Assembly (NCBI RefSeq): GCF_016861915.1
Contig: NZ_BOLX01000012.1
Span: 1-61,625, forward strand
Direction of reading: 5' to 3'
Origin: Apilactobacillus nanyangensis
GTDB taxonomy: Bacteria > Bacillota > Bacilli > Lactobacillales > Lactobacillaceae
DNA: 61,625 nucleotides
Numbering within the stretch: the first letter of the stretch is position 1; each line of letters starts with the position of its first letter. The notes under the pieces are model-generated. The model was not told the DNA's origin, made no database searches, and saw only the letters and a list, made by a program, of their open reading frames with translations. Below, in pieces: positions 1 to 6,076 of the stretch. Made by a program: the position numbers and the translations under genes.

Positions 1-26
1 GCTAATTTTAATTCTTTAGAAAACAT
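1..26 (-). CDS. IS transposase first ORF (orfA), 5' fragment
   Basis: ATG at 26-24 reading leftward encodes MFSKELKLA before the window ends. Short orfA N-termini of the form M-x-x-y-S-x-E-x-K-L are typical of IS3-family helix-turn-helix proteins. SD sequence AAGGGG lies 7 bases before the ATG, inside one arm of a hairpin. Only 8 full codons are visible, so the product is inferred from context and from the identical copy at the right end. Confidence 0.6.
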
Positions 27-75
27 AAAAGAACCCCTTAGGTTAGATTTCTCCAACTCAAGGGGTTCAGTTCAC
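1..75 (-). mobile_element. Left-hand copy of an IS end (IRL side), truncated by the window edge
   Basis: The reverse complement of these bases is identical to 61549-61623. Read on the minus strand the end starts TGAACTGAACCCC, the style of terminal inverted repeat seen in IS3-family (IS150-like) elements of lactobacilli, followed by a ribosome binding site and the start of an ORF. The IS body lies outside the window to the left. It abuts the hairpin at 76-91. Family assignment rests only on the terminal repeat and the first codons. Confidence 0.75.
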
Positions 76-98
76 CTGACGAATGTCAGGCCTTTTTA
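76..98. terminator. Terminator hairpin of the aldo/keto reductase gene, interrupted by the IS
   Basis: CCTGAC-GAAT-GTCAGG is a perfect 6-bp hairpin. The T-run (94-98) lies on the plus-strand side. For the minus-strand gene at 102-965 the T-run expected after the hairpin is missing, because the IS end begins at base 75 directly after the stem. The original element was probably bidirectional. Confidence 0.7.
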
Positions 99-101
99 TT
101 T

Positions 102-965
102 TTAGTATTCGATTGTACGACCAGCCATCCACTTAATCATCTTTGGATCATGGTGATCAAAGAATTGGCTTTGGTTGTTATCTAGTGTCTTGATTTGTTC
201 CATATCTTCGTCTGATAGTTCGAAGTCTAAGACATCGATATTTTGTTGCATTCTTTCTGGTTTAACAGACTTGGACAAAGGGATGATATCTCTTTGGGAT
301 AACCATCTAAGTACTACTTGAGCGACTGACTTGTTGTACTTGTCACCGATTGATTGAAGCAGTTCATTCTTGAATAGGTCGTGTTGACCTTCGGCGAAAG
401 GTGCCCAAGCTTCAATTTGAACACCGTAGTCTTGCATGTATTGAACCTTTTCAATGTTTTGGAAGAATGGATTTACTTCGATTTGGGCGACCATTGGTTT
501 GATGTCGTTAAATTCAGCCAGGTTAGTGATTTGAGCGTTGTCGAAGTTAGAAACACCAATTGATTTAACAAGGCCTTTTTTATAGGCTTCTTCCATTGCT
601 TTCCATGCACCAAACACATCATTGTAAGGTTGGTGGATTAACAATAAGTCTAGGTAGTCTAATTGAAGGCGGTCAAGTGAATCTTGAATTGCCTTTGGTG
701 CCTTTTCGGCAGTCACATCATGTACCCAAAGCTTTGAGGTGATGAATAGGTCTTCACGTTTCACGATGCCTTCTTCAATCACAGCTTTGATGCCTTCACC
801 GACCTCGCGTTCATTACCATAGCTAGCGGCGGTGTCGATTAGACGGTAGCCGGTTTTGATGGCGTCAATGACTGCTTGTTTGGCAGCACCTTCGTTAGGA
901 ACTTGGAAGACACCAAAACCTAGGGTAGGGATGGTAACGTTGTTTGCTAAAGTTCTTGTGTTCAT
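102..965 (-). CDS. Aldo/keto reductase (2,5-diketogluconate reductase / glyoxal reductase type)
   Basis: 287 residues, the usual length for AKR5-type NADPH-dependent carbonyl reductases of the cytosol. The AKR signatures are in order: DTAASYGNE, holding the catalytic Asp and Tyr (about 45-53), the Lys region SKLWVHD, LLLIHQP with the catalytic His, GVSNF, QIEVNPF, and the cofactor-binding segment PLSKSVKPERMQQN near the C-terminus. The physiological substrate (methylglyoxal, keto-acids or other aldehydes) cannot be told from sequence. It is the second gene of a two-gene unit, 2 bases after the MerR gene at 968-1348, with its own SD (AGGAGAA). A second AKR lies at 14064-14921. The terminator has been invaded by an IS. 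Confidence 0.9.
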   Translation of the reverse strand: MNTRTLANNVTIPTLGFGVFQVPNEGAAKQAVIDAIKTGYRLIDTAASYGNEREVGEGIKAVIEEGIVKREDLFITSKLWVHDVTAEKAPKAIQDSLDRLQLDYLDLLLIHQPYNDVFGAWKAMEEAYKKGLVKSIGVSNFDNAQITNLAEFNDIKPMVAQIEVNPFFQNIEKVQYMQDYGVQIEAWAPFAEGQHDLFKNELLQSIGDKYNKSVAQVVLRWLSQRDIIPLSKSVKPERMQQNIDVLDFELSDEDMEQIKTLDNNQSQFFDHHDPKMIKWMAGRTIEY

Positions 966-967
966 AA

Positions 968-1348
968 TTATTCTCCTTTGTTTTCGTCTTTTTGATTCAT
1001 TACGTGTTCTTCGAAGTGGTCGATTTTAAAGGTTAGATAATCGACAGTCTCTTGTCGTTTGGCAATCTCAGCTAATAATTCCTTGCGTTGTTCGATTAAT
1101 AGCTCCTTACGACGATCTAAATCATCAATGTCTTTTAGATAGAGATGAACGAATTTCAGCAATCTTTCAATCGACATACCAGCATTGCGCAATGCCTTGA
1201 TGTAATATACCCAATTGGCGTCTCGATCTGAGTAATCACGATAGCCACTCGCGTTTCTTTTCACGGGAGGAAGTAGGCCAATTTTCTCCCAGTAGCGAAG
1301 GGTATCCTTTGATATATCTAGTTTCTTGCTGACTTCATTAATGTTCAT
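968..1348 (-). CDS. MerR-family transcriptional regulator
   Basis: 126 residues. Residues 1-70 form the MerR winged helix-turn-helix (INEVSKKLDISKDTLRYWEKIGLL, then a wing with GYRDYS). Residues 75-115 form the dimerisation coiled coil (RRKELLIEQRKELLAEI). There are no Cys residues for metal sensing, so it resembles the NmlR/AdhR group that controls aldehyde-response oxidoreductases. That fits its position directly upstream of an aldo/keto reductase. The promoter in front has the 19-bp spacer and central dyad diagnostic of MerR-activated genes, so autoregulation of the pair is likely. Confidence 0.88.
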   Translation of the reverse strand: MNINEVSKKLDISKDTLRYWEKIGLLPPVKRNASGYRDYSDRDANWVYYIKALRNAGMSIERLLKFVHLYLKDIDDLDRRKELLIEQRKELLAEIAKRQETVDYLTFKIDHFEEHVMNQKDENKGE

Positions 1349-1377
1349 TTGATTACCTCCAGACTTGATTATTGAAA

Positions 1378-1408
1378 AGTATAAACCTTGGAGTTAACTC
1401 CAATGCAA
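1378..1408 (-). promoter_or_regulatory. MerR-type promoter and operator
   Basis: On the minus strand, -35 TTGCAT and -10 TATACT are separated by exactly 19 bases. The spacer carries the perfect 16-bp palindrome TTGGAGTTAACTCCAA (1388-1403). An over-long 19-bp spacer with a central dyad is the hallmark of promoters that MerR proteins untwist. It should drive the MerR-AKR pair. Confidence 0.85.
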
Positions 1409-1417
1409 GAGAAAAAC

Positions 1418-1450
1418 AAAAAAGTTACCACATTTTTGTGATAACTTTTT
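1418..1450 (-). terminator. Rho-independent terminator of the XRE gene
   Basis: Imperfect stem AAAAGTTA-C-CACA / TGTG-A-TAACTTTT around a short T loop, with A and T tracts on both sides. It overlaps the stop codon of the gene at 1449. Confidence 0.65.
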
Positions 1451-2045
1451 ATTTGTTACGGAAATAGTAGATAATGATAACAATTTCAAAGAAAACAGAA
1501 ATTAAAATTCCTGGAATTAAATTATTGATAACGAAGGATAAGGTATACATCGCAATCAAGATAATATCAAAAATTATTTCACCAGTTTTATTTACATGAA
1601 AGACTTCTTGGAAGATATTGAATTTTTTAAATCCCATCTTTTCAGTGAACTTACTAAATGAATTCATAATCAAAACGAATGATAAGGTCAATATCGATAA
1701 AATAATCTGATAGTTGTCTGTAAAAACATGGTGGTGAAAGCTAATAAGATTCAACAAAACTATAATAATATCGAAAGAATAAGTGGCACAGCGTAGGCCA
1801 ACTAAATTTTTGCGTAAATCACTTTTCTCGATGAATTCCTTCATCCCGATGTCTTCCTTTAGCATCGTGTCTAATGAAATGTCATACATATCACTTAGGG
1901 CGGTTAGGCTCTTAATGTCAGGGTAGCTCTTTTCATTTTCCCAGCTTGAGATGGTTTGACGAGAAACATTGAGCTTTGCTGCTACATCGTCTTGAGTTAA
2001 GTTTTTATTTTTGCGTTGTTGTTTTAAACGATCACCAAATTGCAT
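1449..2045 (-). CDS. XRE-family DNA-binding protein with membrane domain
   Basis: 198 residues. Residues 5-60 are a Cro/CI helix-turn-helix (LKQQRKNKNLTQDDVAAKLN, then VSRQTISSWENEKSYPD), a very typical Firmicutes XRE domain. The C-terminal two thirds hold about four hydrophobic segments (around 85-105, 115-130, 155-172 and 176-195), so this is a membrane-tethered regulator. Such proteins often sense envelope or host signals, but nothing here identifies the ligand or targets. SD AAAGGAAA precedes the ATG. It is a single-gene unit. Confidence 0.8.
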   Translation of the reverse strand: MQFGDRLKQQRKNKNLTQDDVAAKLNVSRQTISSWENEKSYPDIKSLTALSDMYDISLDTMLKEDIGMKEFIEKSDLRKNLVGLRCATYSFDIIIVLLNLISFHHHVFTDNYQIILSILTLSFVLIMNSFSKFTEKMGFKKFNIFQEVFHVNKTGEIIFDIILIAMYTLSFVINNLIPGILISVFFEIVIIIYYFRNK

Positions 2046-2141
2046 TTTTATCGTTTCCTTTCGTTTGATTCATTACCAATATTATATAAAAGTTTGCTCA
2101 AAATGGTTAGCTAAGATTCTTTGCAAAGTTGATATATCAAC

Positions 2142-2173
2142 AAAAAAAGCATCCATTCAGGATGCTTTTTTTA
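2142..2173. terminator. Bidirectional rho-independent terminator
   Basis: A-tract, GCATCC-ATTCA-GGATGC stem and T-tract. It ends the leftward TetR/ABC operon. Confidence 0.9.
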
Positions 2174-2812
2174 TTTATGAATTACTTTCTTGCAGACTTT
2201 AATCATCGATTGAATTTGTTTTTCAGTATCCCAACTATCTGATGGGAATTTGAATTCAATTACAGTCGATACTAACAATTGTCCACTGATTGTTCTGAAT
2301 AATTCTTCAGCAGAAACATCGTCGGCAACACTGTCATCTTGTTTCATTAACTCGTTAGCCTTGTCGATGATGAAGGATAGTTTTGGTAACATGATTTCTT
2401 CAAGTTGATTCTTTAACTCATCATCAATCAATAATTGACTAATCATGATACTAATCATTTGATGGTTTTCTTCAATGAAGTGGAAACGATCAGTAATAAT
2501 GTATTCAATCATTTCGTCAATTTTGAAGGTGTGGTGACTCACTGATTCAACAAATTGTTGACTGAAACTAGGTGCCAAAGTGTTAACAATGGGGGTGATA
2601 ATTGTATCTAGTAATTCTTTTTTATTTTTAAAGTGTTTAAATACAGTGGCTTCACTTAGGTCGCAATCCTTGGCGATGGATGAAGTTGAAGTCGACTGGT
2701 ATCCATTCTGTGAGAATAGCTTGATAGCAGACTTTAATACCTTACGTTTACCGTTTGGCATCTTACTATTTTCAAGCCAATCATTAAAACTGGTGTAATT
2801 AGATTGTTCCAT
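2171..2812 (-). CDS. TetR-family transcriptional regulator
   Basis: 213 residues. The TetR N-terminal DNA-binding domain spans about residues 20-70 (KRKVLKSAIKLFSQNGYQST, then SSIAKDCDLSEATVFKHFKNKKEL). The ligand domain has no recognisable specificity motif. It is the last gene of an operon behind an ABC-2 exporter (3-base gap to the permease), the usual arrangement of a self-regulated efflux system in which TetR represses its own exporter until a toxic ligand binds. A near-palindromic site at 4641-4662 is the likely operator. Confidence 0.9.
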   Translation of the reverse strand: MEQSNYTSFNDWLENSKMPNGKRKVLKSAIKLFSQNGYQSTSTSSIAKDCDLSEATVFKHFKNKKELLDTIITPIVNTLAPSFSQQFVESVSHHTFKIDEMIEYIITDRFHFIEENHQMISIMISQLLIDDELKNQLEEIMLPKLSFIIDKANELMKQDDSVADDVSAEELFRTISGQLLVSTVIEFKFPSDSWDTEKQIQSMIKVCKKVIHK

Positions 2813-2815
2813 TGA

Positions 2816-3895
2816 TTATACCTTTCTGTAACGTTTCAATCCGACGATATTTACGGAAGTTAAAACGACAATGAATAATATTATTACTACCAAGTCTATA
2901 CCAATCCCGGTGAATGTAAAGCCTCTCATCATCACGTTGCTAATTGCTTCAGCTGCGTACTTGATAGGGAAGATAAATGATAATACCTTTGCCCAAGTAT
3001 CAAGAGAATCTAGCGGAATTAGACCTGAGAAGAAAATTTGAGGAATTACCACTAGTGGGATGAATTGCATTAGTTGGAATTCTGATTTTACAAAAGTTGA
3101 TAGAAGTAAACCAGCAGCAATTGCGACCAGTGATAGTAGGAATGTGGTTAATAGGATTAGCCAGATTGATCCAACGACTTCGATGTTTAATACCTTGATT
3201 GTAAATAAAACGATTAGAACAGTTTGGAATACGGCCATTAAACCATAGCTTAGTGAGTAACCGAAGATGATTTCGGATCTCTTAACGGGAGTAGCTAGTA
3301 GACGGTCTAATGTACCAGAAGTTCTTTCTTTTAGAAGTGCCATTCCTGAAGTAAGGAACACGAAGAAGAAGACGAAGAATGCCATCAAAGTAGGCATCAT
3401 CTTATCAAAGAAGTTAGTCTTACTGTTGCCGTATTTGTATTCATTTGATAGATGAATCTTAGGTTGAGATTGTTTTACTGGTGAAACCTTTGCTAGTGCA
3501 GAAGACATGTTCTTGATGCTTGATTGTGTCAATGCTGATGATAGTGCAGCTTTGGTCATGCTGGTCTTTGAAGCATCAATGTTGGCATGAACCATCTTGT
3601 AGTCATTATTTTTGTATACGATAAAGGAATCGATGTGGTCATCGTACAATGCGTTCTCGGCATCTTTTTCTGACTTGTATTCTTTAATATTGACGTTCTT
3701 AACCTTAGTAAGGTTAGTTTCAACTTGTTGGGAGACATTCACAGTACCGATGTTGATGTCTGTATTGTTGTATGACTTAAAAACGTATGACATTAATGCC
3801 ATTACGATAATAGGTACGATAAAAATCATTGCTAATGTTTTCTTGTCACGGAAAATTTCTTTTAATATACGACTTGAGATTGATAGTGTCTTCAT
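2816..3895 (-). CDS. ABC-2 type exporter permease
   Basis: 359 residues. An N-terminal transmembrane helix (about 20-42) is followed by a roughly 130-residue extracytoplasmic domain, then five C-terminal helices. This is the YhfE/DrrB-like ABC-2 membrane fold, with the conserved segment LKERTSGTLDRLLATPVKRSEI before the membrane core. The start overlaps the stop of the ATPase gene by one base, indicating translational coupling. It forms an efflux pump with the ATPase at 3895-4617. The substrate is probably a drug or peptide, not resolved. Confidence 0.9.
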   Translation of the reverse strand: MKTLSISSRILKEIFRDKKTLAMIFIVPIIVMALMSYVFKSYNNTDINIGTVNVSQQVETNLTKVKNVNIKEYKSEKDAENALYDDHIDSFIVYKNNDYKMVHANIDASKTSMTKAALSSALTQSSIKNMSSALAKVSPVKQSQPKIHLSNEYKYGNSKTNFFDKMMPTLMAFFVFFFVFLTSGMALLKERTSGTLDRLLATPVKRSEIIFGYSLSYGLMAVFQTVLIVLFTIKVLNIEVVGSIWLILLTTFLLSLVAIAAGLLLSTFVKSEFQLMQFIPLVVIPQIFFSGLIPLDSLDTWAKVLSFIFPIKYAAEAISNVMMRGFTFTGIGIDLVVIILFIVVLTSVNIVGLKRYRKV

Positions 3896-4617
3896 TACAT
3901 ATCACCTTCGGCTTTCATAAATACATTTTCAATGCTATCTACATCATATTGTTGTTTTAGGATACTTGGAGTGTCGTCTGCAATGATGTTTCCATCAATT
4001 AGAAGAGCAACACGATCAGTTAGTTCAGCTTCGTCCATAACGTGAGTAGTTACTAGAATGGAGCAACCTTTATCCCTTAGCTTACCCAGTTCAGCCCAGA
4101 TGTTTTTTCTAAGGGCGGGGTCAATTCCTACGGTTGGTTCATCTAAAATCAATAGTTGGGGATTGCCTAGTAAAGCAATAGCTAGTGATAGTCTACGTTT
4201 CATACCGCCTGAGAAGTTATCGACCTTCTTGTCCAATTGATTCTTCAAGTCAACAACTTGAGATACGCGGTCAATTTCACTTGTCAAATCTTCCTTCTTA
4301 ACTTCACGCATCTTAGCGAAGAAGATTAGGTTTTCTCTTGCTGATAGGGAACTGTATAGTGAATCCGATTGAGCCATGTAACCCATCTTGTTTAGGATTT
4401 TACGGTTAGGCATGTGGATGCCAAAGACTTCAGAGTTACCACTGTCAGCTTTTTCCATTCCTAAAGTTAACTTGATAATGGTAGATTTACCGGCTCCGGA
4501 AGGTCCGATTAGTCCAACAATTTGTCCGTAATCAACTTCAAAAGATACGTCGTTTAGAACGACTTGTTGTCCGTATTTTTTCTTTAAATTATTAATTGAG
4601 ATGATTTTTTCTGTCAT
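3895..4617 (-). CDS. ABC exporter ATP-binding protein
   Basis: 240 residues with all nucleotide-binding motifs: Walker A GPSGAGKST, signature NFSGGMKRRLSLA, Walker B LLILDEPTVGID, and a switch His in VTTHVMDEAELTD. The sequence is of the DrrA/CcmA class that pairs with ABC-2 permeases. First gene of the ATPase-permease-TetR operon. SD AGGAGG lies upstream of the ATG. Confidence 0.93.
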   Translation of the reverse strand: MTEKIISINNLKKKYGQQVVLNDVSFEVDYGQIVGLIGPSGAGKSTIIKLTLGMEKADSGNSEVFGIHMPNRKILNKMGYMAQSDSLYSSLSARENLIFFAKMREVKKEDLTSEIDRVSQVVDLKNQLDKKVDNFSGGMKRRLSLAIALLGNPQLLILDEPTVGIDPALRKNIWAELGKLRDKGCSILVTTHVMDEAELTDRVALLIDGNIIADDTPSILKQQYDVDSIENVFMKAEGDM

Positions 4618-4640
4618 GATAATACCTCCTATTAATTAGG

Positions 4641-4680
4641 TGAGTGAGTACTAACTTACTTAACGGAAATTATTTTATAG
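4641..4680 (-). promoter_or_regulatory. Probable TetR operator and promoter of the ABC exporter operon
   Basis: Bases 4641-4662 hold an imperfect palindrome, TGAGTGAGT-acta-ACTTACTTA (7 of 9 positions symmetric), just downstream of a TATAAA-like -10 on the minus strand at about 4674-4679. A repressor bound here would cover the transcription start. Assignment to the TetR at 2171-2812 is inference from context. Confidence 0.5.
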
Positions 4681-4762
4681 CAGGTGAATTAAAAAAGCAA
4701 ATACTTTTTTGAAAAAATTTTTATTATGATATGATTTACTTAGTAATGAAAGGAAGTTCACG

Positions 4763-5716
4763 ATGAAAAAAGATCAATTATTGCAATTGTTTATCGCACA
4801 CAAGGATGAATGGGTTTCCGGTAACCAATTAGCAAGTGAAATGAACATTAGTCGTACCATGATTTGGAAGCTAATCAATCAACTTAAAGAACAAGGCCAC
4901 CAAATCGACAGCAAGACTAATCAAGGATATAAGTACATAGGAAACGACGAACTAAATCCACAATTAATCGAATCTGATTTGAATAATGATTATGAAATTA
5001 TCTTTAAGAAGGAAATTACTTCTACTAATTCATATGCCAAACAAATCAATGATCAAAATCCAGATGGCAAACATCGTTTAGTAATTGCTGAAAAGCAAAC
5101 GCAAGGACATGGTAGAAGGGGGAGAAGTTTTTATTCTCCTGCTAAGAGTGGAATCTACATGAGTATGGTCGTGCCATTCCACGATGCTAAGAATTTAAAC
5201 CCAGGTCTGCTAACTACCATGACTGCAGTGGTGGTTGCTAAGGCATTAAAGAAGAGTTATCCAGAAGAAGCCTTCTTGGTTAAATGGATTAATGATATCT
5301 ATGTAAACAACAAGAAGGTTGTCGGTATCTTAACCGAATTAGTAATGGATGCTGAATTGATGCAACCTTCCGCAATCGTTGTTGGTGTCGGAATTAGTTT
5401 GTCATCCAAAGAAATTCCTGAAGAAATGAAGGATAAGGTTGGCTGGATTAGTGATAAACAAATCGATAAAAATAAATTAGTCGCCGATATCGTTAATGGT
5501 TTCGATGCAGAGTTCCCACATTACTTGGAAGCTAACTTCATTGAAGACTACCAAAAGATGTCATTTCTAAACGGTAAAAACGTCAGTGTTGATACTACCA
5601 AAGAAACAATTGATGGGACAGTTACTGGAATCGATAAAGAGGGGCATTTGTTATTAGATGTTGAGGGAAGATCAACAACAATTAATAATGGTGAAGTCGT
5701 AAAAGTGAATTTTTAA
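4763..5716 (+). CDS. birA: Bifunctional biotin operon repressor / biotin-[acetyl-CoA carboxylase] ligase
   Basis: 317 residues, full length for group II BirA. Residues 1-60 are a winged helix (SGNQLASEMNISRTMIWKLI, then a wing near NQGYKYIG). The ligase core has TSTNSYAKQ, the biotinyl-AMP loop GHGRRGRSF (about 114-122), KWINDIYVNNKKVVGILTE and a C-terminal SH3-like domain. It attaches biotin to biotin-dependent carboxylases and represses biotin genes as a dimer. The BirA site in front of bioY at 10388-10421 is its clear target. SD GAAAGGAAG precedes the ATG. It is a single gene with its own terminator. Confidence 0.95.
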   Translation: MKKDQLLQLFIAHKDEWVSGNQLASEMNISRTMIWKLINQLKEQGHQIDSKTNQGYKYIGNDELNPQLIESDLNNDYEIIFKKEITSTNSYAKQINDQNPDGKHRLVIAEKQTQGHGRRGRSFYSPAKSGIYMSMVVPFHDAKNLNPGLLTTMTAVVVAKALKKSYPEEAFLVKWINDIYVNNKKVVGILTELVMDAELMQPSAIVVGVGISLSSKEIPEEMKDKVGWISDKQIDKNKLVADIVNGFDAEFPHYLEANFIEDYQKMSFLNGKNVSVDTTKETIDGTVTGIDKEGHLLLDVEGRSTTINNGEVVKVNF

Positions 5717-5744
5717 AAGACACCTTGAATAAGGTGTCTTTTTT
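5715..5744 (+). terminator. Rho-independent terminator of birA (copy 1 of a repeated terminator)
   Basis: Stem AGACACCTT / AAGGTGTCT with loop GAAT, then T6. The 30-base sequence is repeated exactly at 8791-8820. Confidence 0.93.
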
Positions 5745-6076
5745 ATTTTCTTCAAAAAAATGAACAAAACAGTCGAAAAAGTATAAAAAAATAAAAAAAA
5801 ACTTAAAAAAATTTAATATTTTTTTAAGTTTCGCAGATCCTTGTGAATCTAAGATTTAGTGAAATTAATTGCCTATGGAAGTATATTCTTTTGACTATCA
5901 ATATATTCAAATAGATTTTAATTAATGCTATATTATAAATGCATTATAAAAATAAGTATTATGTTTTAATAATTAATCTAAAACACATGTAATTTTATTT
6001 TCGGGGGAATTCATGATTACATGATTTTTTTGAACGTAATATAAAAATTAAAATTAATTAACATACAGGGGGATTA
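5745..6076 (+). promoter_or_regulatory. AT-rich leader of the secreted coiled-coil gene, with SD-preceded mini-ORFs
   Basis: This gap holds an A/T-only hairpin near 5796-5832 and, at about 5935-5945, a plausible -10 (TATTAT). At 6003-6024 a strong SD (GGGGG) precedes a three-codon ORF, ATG-ATT-ACA-TGA, overlapping a second short ORF at 6021. The inverted repeat ATGTAAT/ATTACAT brackets that SD. The real gene has its own SD (CAGGGGG) before 6077. It may be an upstream-ORF regulated leader; this is unproven. Confidence 0.35.
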
